Positions 35,459 to 44,655 of a stretch of DNA of 45,163 nt are shown piece by piece. A program made the position numbers and the translations under genes. Numbering within the stretch: the stretch's first letter is position 1; each line of letters begins with the position of its first letter. The notes under the pieces were generated by a model. It had not been told where the DNA came from. It saw nothing but the letters and a program-made list of their open reading frames with translations, and ran no database searches. The DNA comes from [Eubacterium] yurii (GTDB lineage: Bacteria; Bacillota; Clostridia; Peptostreptococcales; Filifactoraceae): positions 1-45,163 of the forward strand of contig FUZS01000022.1 in NCBI GenBank assembly GCA_900167215.1, written 5' to 3'.

Positions 35459-36442
35459 GTGAAACAAGATTTAATCAAAGATGTTGTTCAAGGAATGTTA
35501 CCGTACTTGAACAATGCACAAAGCGAAAGGTTGCAAGAGGTGTTACAATACACCCTCGTAAGGTACGAGGTAACAGAAAACAAGCAACAAGAAAAAATTT
35601 CAGAGCAGAACTTTGTAGAACTGTTCTTATCGGCAAAGCGAATAGAGGGCTGTTCTGAAAAATCTCTTAAGTACTACAAGGCTACTATTGAAGCTATGCT
35701 TAATGAACTCCAAAAAGATGTCAAACATATAGTTACAGATGATATAAGAGGATACCTGACAGAGTATCAGGAAAAGAAAAAGTCAAGTAAAGTTACAATA
35801 GACAATATACGCCGTATTCTTTCAAGTTTCTTCTCGTGGTTGGAAGATGAGGACTATATACTGAAAAGTCCTGTCAGGCGAATACATAAGGTCAAAACAG
35901 GCACGAACATTAAAGAAACATACTCTGACGAAGCATTGGAACTTATGAGAGATAACTGTACCGAGCCGAGGGACTTGGCAATGATAGATATGCTTGCTTC
36001 TACTGGTATGCGTGTAGGAGAAATGGTGCTACTTAACCGCAATGATATTGATTTCAATGAGAGAGAATGTATTGTTTTCGGTAAGGGCAGTAAAGAAAGG
36101 GTTGTTTACTTTGATGCAAGAACAAAGATACATTTGCAGAATTACTTAGGAAGCAGAACGGACGATAATCCGGCTCTGTTTGTGTCGTTGAAATCGCCAC
36201 ACGAAAGGCTGAAAATTGGTGGAGTTGAGGTTCGTTTGCGTGAATTTGGAAAGCAATTAGGGTTACAAAAAGTGCATCCGCATAAGTTCAGGCGTACGCT
36301 TGCAACAATGGCAATAGATAAAGGAATGCCTATTGAGCAATTGCAACAGCTCTTGGGGCATAGGAAAATAGATACGACCTTGCAGTACGCAATGGTCAAA
36401 CAGAGCAATGTTAAGATTGCTCATCGAAAATATATTGGATAG
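35459..36442 (+). CDS. Tyrosine recombinase (Xer-like) of the hsdS switch
   Basis: A 327-residue site-specific recombinase. An N-terminal SAM-like core-binding domain (about residues 50-130) precedes the catalytic domain with Arg in STGMRVGEM, HPHKFRRTLAT (His-x-x-Arg), LLGHRK and the tyrosine in TTLQYA. The GTG at 35459 follows AAAGGAGG at ideal spacing; an upstream ATG at 35387 has no site. Recombinases inside type I loci catalyse inversion among hsdS halves, and this one lies between the two switch units. It is unlikely to be an island integrase, though that is not excluded. Confidence 0.9.
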   Translation: MKQDLIKDVVQGMLPYLNNAQSERLQEVLQYTLVRYEVTENKQQEKISEQNFVELFLSAKRIEGCSEKSLKYYKATIEAMLNELQKDVKHIVTDDIRGYLTEYQEKKKSSKVTIDNIRRILSSFFSWLEDEDYILKSPVRRIHKVKTGTNIKETYSDEALELMRDNCTEPRDLAMIDMLASTGMRVGEMVLLNRNDIDFNERECIVFGKGSKERVVYFDARTKIHLQNYLGSRTDDNPALFVSLKSPHERLKIGGVEVRLREFGKQLGLQKVHPHKFRRTLATMAIDKGMPIEQLQQLLGHRKIDTTLQYAMVKQSNVKIAHRKYIG

Positions 36443-36456
36443 AGAGGATAGCGATT

Positions 36457-37002
36457 ATGGCTGAATGGATTGAATGTAAAATATCTGACATTGGAACGGT
36501 TGTTGGTGGTGCAACTCCTTCGACGAAGAAACATGAGAATTATGAAAATGGAACTATTGCTTGGATAACACCTAAAGATTTATCTACATTCAGTGGTCGA
36601 TATATACAGCATGGCGAAAGAAACATTACCGAAGCAGGATTGAGAAGCTGTTCTACACAGTTGTTACCGAAGAATACGGTGTTGTTTTCTTCAAGGGCAC
36701 CAATAGGGTATGTGGCTATTGCTGCAAATGATGTATGTACCAATCAGGGATTTAAGAGTGTTATTCCAAATGAAAACACTAATCCGTTGTTCTTGTATTA
36801 TTTGCTCAAATATAACAAAGACAAAATCGAAGGTATGGGAAGCGGAACAACATTCAAAGAAGTATCAGGAAACACAATGAAAAATATTGTTGTTTCTGTT
36901 CCGACAGATAAGAAAGTACAAGAGAGAATATCATCTATGCTTGGCTCTATTGATGATAAAATCGAAGAAAATGAGAGAATAAACAATAATTTAGTAGCTT
37001 AG
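36457..37002 (+). CDS. Truncated specificity subunit hsdS', first half only
   Basis: 181 residues holding one target recognition domain (MAEWIECKISDIGTVVGG onward) and the first conserved helix ending EENERINNNLVA. It stops exactly at inversion site c. Flipping the downstream segment would continue the frame into LEQAVMLFNN and give a full HsdS of about 400 residues. In the present state it may act as a half-subunit, since two half HsdS can pair, or be silent. It starts 14 bp after the recombinase. Confidence 0.85.
   Translation: MAEWIECKISDIGTVVGGATPSTKKHENYENGTIAWITPKDLSTFSGRYIQHGERNITEAGLRSCSTQLLPKNTVLFSSRAPIGYVAIAANDVCTNQGFKSVIPNENTNPLFLYYLLKYNKDKIEGMGSGTTFKEVSGNTMKNIVVSVPTDKKVQERISSMLGSIDDKIEENERINNNLVA
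36979..36994 (+). repeat. Inversion site c (end of hsdS')
   Basis: Forward copy of the core TAAACAATAATTTA at 36980-36993, followed by GTAGCTTAG, the same structure that site b would give in the flipped state. Confidence 0.8.
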
Positions 37003-37667
37003 ATGTCAATATCAGATACATCAAGTTCCCCAGACATTAACTGAGGTAATAAAGTATCTCTTAATGATGATAAACGTTGATTTTCAAGCTGATTATTTAT
37101 AATAAGCTCAAATATAGGAATCGTTGTTTCGTTGAAACTGTTGATAATATCAATTTCAGGAATAACACAAGGAATTGCCATAATGTCAGCAGCACTTATA
37201 TTGGGTTGAGCACTACCTTGACCTCTGTTAATGATTTCGTTATAAATATCATCTTGCTTTAATTGACAATAGATAAAAGGTAATTTCTTTATAGGTGTAT
37301 CGCCTAAAAAGAATTTTCCTACACGTTGATTTACAAGTATTGTTTTATTAGTTTTTGGTATCATTGCAAATTTACCGATAGTTGCCCCAGTCATTGCAAT
37401 AACTAAATCACCTCCTGCTACTTTAAAATCACTTGCTAAATCAATTTTATCTTCTGAAACACAGGAGCAAGTATTTATATCAAGATTATCTTGGTTTATA
37501 GAACCAATTTTAATGACTTTAGTACCACTTTCTTGCCACCAAGAACTTTTGAATGCAAAACCTGACTTAACAGTGCAGTAATCGCCTAAACAACCATTCT
37601 TTTCTTTACCAGAAATAAGGTTGTTAAATAGCATTACAGCTTGTTCGAGTAAATTATTGTTTATCAT
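36999..37667 (-). CDS. Inverted hsdS second half (TRD2 cassette)
   Basis: Read on the minus strand: MINNNLLEQAVMLFNNL, a complete second target recognition domain (YCTVKSGFAFKSSWW onward) and the C-terminal helix ending MSGELDVSDIDI, identical in plan to the end of hsdS. It has no normal promoter or N-terminal half and is a storage cassette flanked by sites c and d. The TRD differs from that of hsdS, so joining it to either first half would create new DNA specificities. Its stop overlaps that of hsdS' tail to tail. Confidence 0.85.
   Translation of the reverse strand: MINNNLLEQAVMLFNNLISGKEKNGCLGDYCTVKSGFAFKSSWWQESGTKVIKIGSINQDNLDINTCSCVSEDKIDLASDFKVAGGDLVIAMTGATIGKFAMIPKTNKTILVNQRVGKFFLGDTPIKKLPFIYCQLKQDDIYNEIINRGQGSAQPNISAADIMAIPCVIPEIDIINSFNETTIPIFELIINNQLENQRLSSLRDTLLPQLMSGELDVSDIDI
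37650..37665 (-). repeat. Inversion site d (start of inverted cassette)
   Basis: Reverse copy of the core at 37650-37663. On the minus strand it reads GATAAACAATAATTTACTCG and leads into the stored second half. Confidence 0.8.
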
Positions 37668-37679
37668 AGGAGGAACAAA

Positions 37680-38174
37680 ATGGAATTTAGCGAAATAAAA
37701 GAAAATAATATTCTTCCCTTTGAGGTGAAAGATAGAGAGTTACAATTACTATTTAGCTTTTTTCTTCATAAGGCACCAACGATAGATAGTCATTTGGCTT
37801 TAAAGAGTAATAAGAATAATCAAAAATGGACCGATTTTATTCGAGATTGGGGAGAAAAAGACTACAAGTTTTATTCAAAGTTCCCTAGTGATAATAGATT
37901 GAAACAGTACAAACTTACAGAAAAAGCTATGATAGGAAATAAAGACAGAGCTTTTGTTTGTGTTTAAAAAGACAAAAAGGAGAGCGATTATGAGTGTTTT
38001 GCAAGACATCTTAGAAATTCCATTGCGCACGGATATGTTTTTATGCGAAAACAAAAGAATAGAATATTTTTATTGTTTGAGGACTATAATAAAAATGGAA
38101 ATCATATGGCTATTATTTTAGTTTCAAAATCGGATTTGAAAAAATTAAAAAAAGAAATGGAGAAAGATAGATAA
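37680..38174 (+). pseudogene. HEPN-type protein gene split by an in-frame TAA
   Basis: Codons 1-95 read MEFSEIKENNILPFEVKDRE to RAFVCV. A TAA at 37965-37967 interrupts, and the same frame continues as KDKKESDYECFARHLRNSIAHGYVF to MEKDR and stops at 38172-38174, directly against the hsdR ATG. RNSIAH fits the R-x4-H catalytic motif of HEPN ribonucleases, which are often linked with restriction loci. As read, only the N-terminal half without the motif is made, so the gene is inactivated or regulated. AGGAGG precedes the start. The assignment to HEPN rests on the motif and context. Confidence 0.65.
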
Positions 38175-41100
38175 ATGTTTGCAGAAGAAAATTATGAAAA
38201 TTCTGTAATTGAATTATTTCAGAATGATTTGGGATACGAGTATGTATACGGTCCTGATATTGAAAGGGATTTTTACAATCCATTATATGAAGATGCTTTG
38301 GTTGAATCTCTATATCGTTTGAATAGAGGAATACCGGATGATGCAATTCAGGAAGCATTATATAAACTCAAAAACTTTGAAAATGGAGAGCTTGTGCAGA
38401 AAAATGCAATTTTTATGGACTATCTGCAAAACGGGATTCCTGTAAGATATTTCGTAGGCGGTGAGGAACGTTCCTCTATCGTCTATCTTGTTGACTATAA
38501 AAATCCCGACAACAACTCATTTATAGTGGCTAATCAATGGACATTCATTGAGAACAGCAATAAACGCCCGGATGTAGTTCTTTTTTTGAACGGATTGCCT
38601 GTTGTATTGATTGAGCTGAAGTCTCCTTCTCGTGAAGAAACTGATGTATCTGAAGCGTATAGACAGCTTCGTAATTATATGCAGGAAATTCCGTCTATGT
38701 TCATATATAATGCTATCTGTGTTATGAGCGATCAGTTGACATCTAAAGCGGGGACTATTACTTCCGGTGAAGACCGCTTTATGGAGTGGAAAGCAAAAGA
38801 CGGTAATTATGAGAACACACAGTATGCTCAGTTTGACACTTTCTTTGAGGGAATGTTTCAAAAAGAAAGACTGCTTGATATTATCAAGAACTTTATTTGC
38901 TTTTCAAATGAGGGGGTTAACACCTTTAAAATTCTTGCCGGATACCATCAGTATTTTGCGGTAAGAAAAGCGATTAAATCTACAAAGCATGCTACAATTA
39001 CTGATGGTAAGGGTGGTGTTTTCTGGCATACTCAGGGAAGCGGCAAATCACTTTCTATGGTGTTCTATGCTCATTTATTGCAGGAAGCATTAGATAGCCC
39101 TACTATTGTTGTGCTTACTGACCGAAACGACCTTGATGATCAGCTTTATAGTCAGTTTGCAAAGTGTAAGGACTTTTTAAGACAAGAACCGTTACAAGCA
39201 GAAAGTAGAGAAAATCTTAAAACTCTGCTTGCCGGCAGACAGGCAAACGGCATAATCTTTACTACTATGCAGAAATTCGAGGAGTCTAACGAGCCTCTGT
39301 CTGAACGTCGTAATATTATAGTAATGGCTGATGAAGCTCATAGAGGACAATATGGACTTGCTGAAAAGATAAAAATTACAAAGAATGAAGATGGTGATGA
39401 AGTAGCAAAGCGTGTTATTGGCACAGCAAGAATTATTCGTAATACACTTCCAAAAGCTACATATATTGGATTTACCGGCACGCCTATTTCAGCCAAAGAC
39501 CGCAGCACCCGTGAAGTATTTGGTGATTATATTGACATATATGATATGACACAAGCAGTTGAAGATGGTGCAACACGTCCGGTTTATTATGAAAGTCGTG
39601 TAATTAAGCTTAATCTTGATGAAACTACCTTGAAATTAATTGATGCAGAGTATGATTTAATGGCTCTTAATGCAGATGATGAAGTTATTGAAAAGAGCAA
39701 AAGAGAGCTTGGTCAGATGGAAGCAGTGCTTGGGAATGATAACACTATTAATTCTTTGGTTTGTGATATTCTTGACCACTATGAAAATAATAGAGAGAAT
39801 CTGCTTACCGGAAAGGCGATGATTGTTGCGTATTCTCGTCCTATTGCCATGAAGATTTACAAGAGAATATTAAATCTTCGTCCTACTTGGACTGAAAAAG
39901 TAGCTGTTGTTATGACTTCCGGCAATAATGACCCGGAAGAATGGCGACAGCTTATTGGTAATAAACACCATAAGAATGAGCTCGCAAAAAAATTTAAAGA
40001 TAACGACAGTCCGATGAAGATTGCGATTGTTGTTGATATGTGGTTGACTGGATTTGATGTTCCGTCTCTTGCCACTATGTATGTATATAAGCCTATGTCC
40101 GGACATAATCTTATGCAAGCAATTGCTCGTGTAAACCGGGTGTTCCGTGATAAAGAAGGTGGGCTTGTTGTTGACTATGTTGGAATTGCTACTGCTCTGA
40201 AGCAAGCAATGAACGACTATACTTCTCGTGACAAAAAGAACTATGGCGATACAGATGTTGCAAAGGTTGCATATCCTAAGTTCTTGGAGAAATTATCAGT
40301 TTGCCGTGATAAGTTCCATGGATATGATTATACAAAGTTTATTAATGGTACAGACCTTGAAAGAGCAAAAACTATCAGTGGTGCTGTGAATTTTATTATG
40401 GGTAGAGAAAAAGTTGATGATAAAGATTCCTTCGTAAAAGAAGCCCTTATGCTTCATCAGGCTCTTTCCCTTTGTTCTTCGTTAGTTGATGAAGATAGTA
40501 GATTTGAGGCAGCATTCTTTGAGGCTGTTAGAGTTCTTGTTTTAAGACTTACAAATACTGGCGTTGGTAAAAAGATTTCCTTACCAGAAATGAATGCGAG
40601 AATAAATGAGCTTTTGAAACAGAGTATTAAAAGTGATGGGGTAATAAATTTATTTTCAGACATTAAAGAAGAATTTTCTTTGTTTGACCCGAAGTTTCTT
40701 CAAGAAGTTGCAAATATGAAAGAAAAGAACCTTGCAGTTGAACTATTGAAAAAGTTGATTGCAGAACAGGTTTCTGTTTATCGAAGAACAAATATTGTAA
40801 AAGCTGAAAAGTTCAGCGAGATTATGCAGCGTGCTATCAATGCGTATCTTAACGGGATGCTAACCAATGAAGAAGTTATAGAAGAAATGTTAAAGTTAGC
40901 AAAACAGATTGCAGCAGCACATCAAGATGGAGATAAATTAGGACTAACTGCTGATGAACTTGCTTTCTATGATGCATTGACAAAACCACAGGCAATTAAA
41001 GATTTTTATGAAAATAATGAACTCATTGCAATAACGAAAGAATTAGCAGATACTCTCCGGAAAAACAAGACGATCGATTGGCAGAAACGAGAGTCTGCAA

Positions 41101-41312
41101 GAGCAAAAATGCGTATGCTAATTAAAAAGCTTTTAAAAAAACATAAATACCCACCAGAAGGAATGGATGATGCTGTTCAGACTGTTATGACGCAGTGTGA
41201 ACTTTGGACTGATAATTATAACTTTGAGAAAAAAGTCAATGTTTATTCGTATAATAATCCTGAAAATAGAACATTGTTATTAGTAGCAGAAGATGAAGAG
41301 AAATATAATTGA
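38175..41312 (+). CDS. hsdR: Type I restriction endonuclease subunit HsdR
   Basis: A 1045-residue motor nuclease. The N-terminal PD-(D/E)xK nuclease has RPDVVLF near residue 131 and IELKSP near 146. The superfamily 2 translocase follows: Walker A TQGSGKSLSM near residue 285, MADEAHRGQYG (DEAH) near 386, and motif VI AIARVNRVF. A C-terminal helical region binds the methylase. It appears intact. Its ATG follows the upstream stop with no gap, so its translation is coupled to the broken HEPN frame, where an early stop might reduce HsdR synthesis. Confidence 0.96.
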   Translation: MFAEENYENSVIELFQNDLGYEYVYGPDIERDFYNPLYEDALVESLYRLNRGIPDDAIQEALYKLKNFENGELVQKNAIFMDYLQNGIPVRYFVGGEERSSIVYLVDYKNPDNNSFIVANQWTFIENSNKRPDVVLFLNGLPVVLIELKSPSREETDVSEAYRQLRNYMQEIPSMFIYNAICVMSDQLTSKAGTITSGEDRFMEWKAKDGNYENTQYAQFDTFFEGMFQKERLLDIIKNFICFSNEGVNTFKILAGYHQYFAVRKAIKSTKHATITDGKGGVFWHTQGSGKSLSMVFYAHLLQEALDSPTIVVLTDRNDLDDQLYSQFAKCKDFLRQEPLQAESRENLKTLLAGRQANGIIFTTMQKFEESNEPLSERRNIIVMADEAHRGQYGLAEKIKITKNEDGDEVAKRVIGTARIIRNTLPKATYIGFTGTPISAKDRSTREVFGDYIDIYDMTQAVEDGATRPVYYESRVIKLNLDETTLKLIDAEYDLMALNADDEVIEKSKRELGQMEAVLGNDNTINSLVCDILDHYENNRENLLTGKAMIVAYSRPIAMKIYKRILNLRPTWTEKVAVVMTSGNNDPEEWRQLIGNKHHKNELAKKFKDNDSPMKIAIVVDMWLTGFDVPSLATMYVYKPMSGHNLMQAIARVNRVFRDKEGGLVVDYVGIATALKQAMNDYTSRDKKNYGDTDVAKVAYPKFLEKLSVCRDKFHGYDYTKFINGTDLERAKTISGAVNFIMGREKVDDKDSFVKEALMLHQALSLCSSLVDEDSRFEAAFFEAVRVLVLRLTNTGVGKKISLPEMNARINELLKQSIKSDGVINLFSDIKEEFSLFDPKFLQEVANMKEKNLAVELLKKLIAEQVSVYRRTNIVKAEKFSEIMQRAINAYLNGMLTNEEVIEEMLKLAKQIAAAHQDGDKLGLTADELAFYDALTKPQAIKDFYENNELIAITKELADTLRKNKTIDWQKRESARAKMRMLIKKLLKKHKYPPEGMDDAVQTVMTQCELWTDNYNFEKKVNVYSYNNPENRTLLLVAEDEEKYN

Positions 41313-41360
41313 TATAGAATTATTTTCATTAAAATATATATTGAAAGAGGGTAGAGTATT

Positions 41361-42091
41361 CCAAATTTAAAAGCAAAAGAATATAAAAAAATTTGAAGAT
41401 GTAAAATACGTCCGGAAAGACGGAAGTGAGTATTGGAGTACAAGAGAACTTGACGCTGTACTTGATTATTCTCAATGGAGAAATTTTTAGAAGGTAATGG
41501 ACAGAGCGATGATTGCTTGTGAGAATAGCGGTCATGAAGTAGAATACGATTTTGCTGAGGTCAGCAAAATCGTGGATGCTGGGGCTACAAGTAAATCTAT
41601 TAAAGATTATGAGCTTACGAGATATGCTTGATATTTGATTATGCAAAACTGTGAACCGAGAAAAGAGGTTATTGCACTTTGACAAACCTATTTTGCCATA
41701 CAGACATATTGTCAAGAAATAGCTGACCATTTTAATCAGCTTGATGAAGACAGAAGAAGACTTGTTGTTCGTTGAGACATTAAACAGTGGAATCAGCTTT
41801 TGGTAGAAATGGCACATGATGTAGGAGTAATCACAAATGAAGACTTTTCTGCATTCTGGAACGCATTCTATATGGCATTTTATGTTGGATTGTATTTCTA
41901 AGACATACATTACAGAAAAATTACTGACAGCAAAACAAAAGATTTGGGGTTATATGGGCGGTGCCGAACTTATTGCTAATCTGTTCAGAATATCCCAAAC
42001 GGAAGAAAAGTTAAGAAAAGATAAAGTTGAAGGTGCAGAAGCAGCAATAAAAGTTCACTATTCAGTAGAAAAAGGAGTGAGAAGGGCGAAA
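41361..42091 (+). pseudogene. Decayed DinD-like (BRO-N) gene
   Basis: The frame reads YVRKDGSEYWSTRELDAVL, DYSQWRNF, ENSGHEVEYDF, YELTRYA, QTYFAIQTYCQEIADHFNQ and DEDRRRLVVR, the DNA-damage-inducible protein D family. Stops interrupt at about 41488 (TAG), 41629, 41681 and 41773 (TGA) and 41899 (TAA). A frameshift near 41910 carries the C-terminal part (YMGGAELIANLF, QTEEKLRKDKVEG) into another frame. The end is cut by the start of the PHP-ATPase gene. The part after the frameshift is fused in frame to the next gene but should not be counted in that protein. Confidence 0.8.
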
Positions 42092-44227
42092 ATGAAGAAA
42101 ATAGATTTACATTTACATACACAAAAATGTAAAAAAGGTGATGGAGCATCAAGAGTAATAGATACAGAAAAATTCATAGAAAAAATTCAAGAAAATAATG
42201 TTGGAGTATGTGCGATTACGAATCATAACAAATTTGATATCAATGAATATAATGCGATTTCAAGTAAACCAATAAATTTTATTATTTTTCCTGGCATAGA
42301 GTTAGATGTTAGATTTGATGAAAATAAAATAAGGCATATTATTTTAGTGTGCAGTCCAGAGTATGCAATTGATTTTAAAGACATTTTTTCTAAAGATGAC
42401 AATAGAGATTATGATGATTATAAACTGGAATATAATGACTTAATACTCAATATTAAAAAATTCAAAACAGATAAAATTTTAATTATTCCTCATTTTTTAG
42501 ATAAAGATAAAGATAGATCAATAAGTATTGAAGAAAAAAATCTTTTGAAAAAAGATTTAGTTGGGTACACAGTTATTCTAGAACCAAAACTAAAAACCAT
42601 GGGTATAATCAATGCACATAACGAGATATCTTTAATAGGAAGCGATGTAAAAGATTGGGGGAATTATTCGGAAGATGCAAAAAAATTACCAGAAATGAAA
42701 TTTGCAATTGATAGTTTCGGTAAATTTTACGAGTTAGCAACATCATCTAATGTGTTTATAAAATCCGTATTGAATCATTGTGAAAAAATGGAAATAGGTT
42801 TGGATTATAACAACAAGTTGGATATATATCAGGATGTTAATGTAATTTTTGGTGGCAAGGGTTCAGGAAAGACTGTGTTAATGAAGAATTATATTTTTCC
42901 TAAATTAAGTGAAAGAGGGAAAAAGATTTTTATTCATGAAGGAAAAGATTATCAAAAAGTCTATGATGAAATATTGAAAAATAATGAAGATGAAGTTGAA
43001 ATAGATAGCGTTTTAAAAGACAGTATAATTAATGATTTAGACTCTGTATTAAATTATAAAGAGAGTGCTTATACTAATTTTATTGATAAATATTTGAAAT
43101 ACTATGAAAATCAAAATGTATCAAAAAATGCAAAAAAAATAAGAAAAACAGAATGTTTGTATAATAAAAATATATCTCAAACCATCCAAGATGTTTCTAT
43201 AAAATATAGGGAAAATATTCATTATATTAATAAAGTCAATAATATAAATACAGAGTATAGAAATGATGAAAACAAGCATAAAGAAAAATTATCTGATGAA
43301 TTATATATGCTTAAACAAGAAATCTATGAAGATACAGTAGAAAAATCTAAAGCAATATTTTCCGTTTCTAAAACAGGTATAATTATTGAAAATATTAAAG
43401 AAATAATAGACAAAAAAACAGGGAAAAAATCTAAACCAAATAATATTGGATTTTCAAAAATGGTTTCTAATAGGCGAGCTATTTTTGAAAAAATCAAAAA
43501 TATTAATGAAAGTTTAGAGAATATTAAATCATCTAAAAAAATTAAAATTGGAGAATTACCAGATAAGGGGCCGATTTATTCCAAAGTGGAAGTGAAAGTA
43601 ATGGATAAAAATGAAAAATTTGTTAAAGGTTCCCCATTTGATAGAAATAAGATTTCTGCTAATCGAGTCTTAATAGAAAAAATAGCAAATTTTTCTGCTA
43701 AAGATTTGTTGAAAATGAATAGATTATTTTCGATTGATGAGTCACAAAAGAGTGGTGCAGAATATTTTAGTGATTGTGTAAAGAAGTCTTGCATGGTGAT
43801 TAGAGAGGATGATACTATATATGAACCTTCTGAAGGTGAAAAATCAATTCTATCAATTAGTGGATTGATTGAAAATCTGACTTTTGATTGTTACTTGTTT
43901 GATGAAATAGAGCGAGGACTTGGAAATAAATATATATCAGAATATATAATTCCTAAATTAAAGTATTTAAGAGATATAGGAAAAACGGTAGTATTATCTA
44001 CACATAATGCCAATATTGCAATTAATACATTGCCAACTCAAACAATATATTGTAACTATGTAGGAGATTCAGAAGCAGAAATATATTTTGCTGGTAATAT
44101 GTATGCAAATGAACTGGTATCAATTAAAAATACTGACAATATAATATCGTGGGAAGATGAAGCGATTAAACATTTAGAAGGAAGTGAACACATGTTCAAT
44201 ATAAGGAGAAACATATGGAATCAATAA
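42092..44227 (+). CDS. PHP phosphoesterase fused to SMC-like ATPase (TrlF-like)
   Basis: A 711-residue protein. The N-terminal PHP domain has metal motifs DLHLHT (residues 4-9), AITNHNKFD, PGIELDV, IIPHF and SDVKDW. The ABC/SMC-type ATPase follows: Walker A GGKGSGKT near 254, a long charged coiled-coil-like insert at about 330-500, signature EPSEGEKSIL near 578, Walker B YLFDEIERG near 601 and an H-loop STHNANI near 636. Proteins of this layout are labelled TrlF-family in databases, and many lie in defence islands. Start 42092 follows GAAGGG; upstream in-frame residues belong to the dead dinD. Low GC compared with hsdR. Confidence 0.75.
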   Translation: MKKIDLHLHTQKCKKGDGASRVIDTEKFIEKIQENNVGVCAITNHNKFDINEYNAISSKPINFIIFPGIELDVRFDENKIRHIILVCSPEYAIDFKDIFSKDDNRDYDDYKLEYNDLILNIKKFKTDKILIIPHFLDKDKDRSISIEEKNLLKKDLVGYTVILEPKLKTMGIINAHNEISLIGSDVKDWGNYSEDAKKLPEMKFAIDSFGKFYELATSSNVFIKSVLNHCEKMEIGLDYNNKLDIYQDVNVIFGGKGSGKTVLMKNYIFPKLSERGKKIFIHEGKDYQKVYDEILKNNEDEVEIDSVLKDSIINDLDSVLNYKESAYTNFIDKYLKYYENQNVSKNAKKIRKTECLYNKNISQTIQDVSIKYRENIHYINKVNNINTEYRNDENKHKEKLSDELYMLKQEIYEDTVEKSKAIFSVSKTGIIIENIKEIIDKKTGKKSKPNNIGFSKMVSNRRAIFEKIKNINESLENIKSSKKIKIGELPDKGPIYSKVEVKVMDKNEKFVKGSPFDRNKISANRVLIEKIANFSAKDLLKMNRLFSIDESQKSGAEYFSDCVKKSCMVIREDDTIYEPSEGEKSILSISGLIENLTFDCYLFDEIERGLGNKYISEYIIPKLKYLRDIGKTVVLSTHNANIAINTLPTQTIYCNYVGDSEAEIYFAGNMYANELVSIKNTDNIISWEDEAIKHLEGSEHMFNIRRNIWNQ

Positions 44228-44523
44228 TAATGAAATTCAAAGTAGATAGAAGTGAAAATAATGAAACCGTTAAATTTTTAATACCAGATTTAGAAAATAG
44301 CTCAGTTAATATAACTGACAGCAATACGCAAGATATTGAAAATTTATTTAATTTAATCTTTCAAGAAGTAATTAAGAGAAAAAAACTTATAGAATTTGAG
44401 CTGGATGATTCAAACAACGATTTATTTAATGAAGTGGCAAATGATATAGTGATACAAATAAATAGTGAAATCAAAAATGCAGAATCTGATTTAAAAAAAA
44501 TAATAGAATTAGATAATGCTTAG
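44215..44523 (+). CDS. Small acidic partner of the PHP-ATPase
   Basis: 102 residues, acidic and predicted mixed alpha/beta, beginning MESIIMKFKVDRSENNETVKF. It overlaps the PHP-ATPase gene by 13 bp, using GGAG in that gene as ribosome site, so the two are translationally coupled and probably form a complex. No recognised family. The C-terminal half (IQEVI/DLKKI-like heptads) could form a helix. It may be a regulator or antitoxin-like subunit; that is inference from coupling alone. Confidence 0.6.
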   Translation: MESIIMKFKVDRSENNETVKFLIPDLENSSVNITDSNTQDIENLFNLIFQEVIKRKKLIEFELDDSNNDLFNEVANDIVIQINSEIKNAESDLKKIIELDNA

Positions 44524-44615
44524 AAAAGTTTTGTGCTTGCAATATGCTTGCAAAAAATCGGAGAAACAGAAATAAAACGGATAATAAGGCTAAATTTGAT
44601 AACAAAAACCTTGAT

Positions 44616-44644
44616 TTGATGCCATTTATATAAAACGGCATCAA
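44616..44644. repeat. Hairpin downstream of the PHP-ATPase operon
   Basis: TTGATGCC (44616-44623) pairs with GGCATCAA (44637-44644). There is no following T-run, so termination is uncertain. Confidence 0.5.
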
Positions 44645-44655
44645 TGGACATATCA

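Noticed and set aside
35459-36442. Tyrosine recombinase as the integrase of the guaA island
   Set aside because: It lies in the middle of the type I locus between inverted hsdS repeats, the standard place for an hsdS invertase, and not next to an att site.
34743-37665. CRISPR-like interpretation of the repeated 14-mers
   Set aside because: Only four copies, in alternating orientation, spaced 0.6-1.6 kb apart within hsdS coding sequence; they are inversion sites.
37965-37967. Programmed readthrough or frameshift at the HEPN gene stop
   Set aside because: The frame is the same on both sides and no recoding signal such as a pseudoknot or SECIS-like element was recognised; a nonsense mutation is simpler, though not proven.
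41837-42091. N-terminal extension of the PHP-ATPase gene beginning at 41837
   Set aside because: These residues match the C-terminus of the decayed DinD gene, and the PHP domain begins at 42092 with its own ribosome site.
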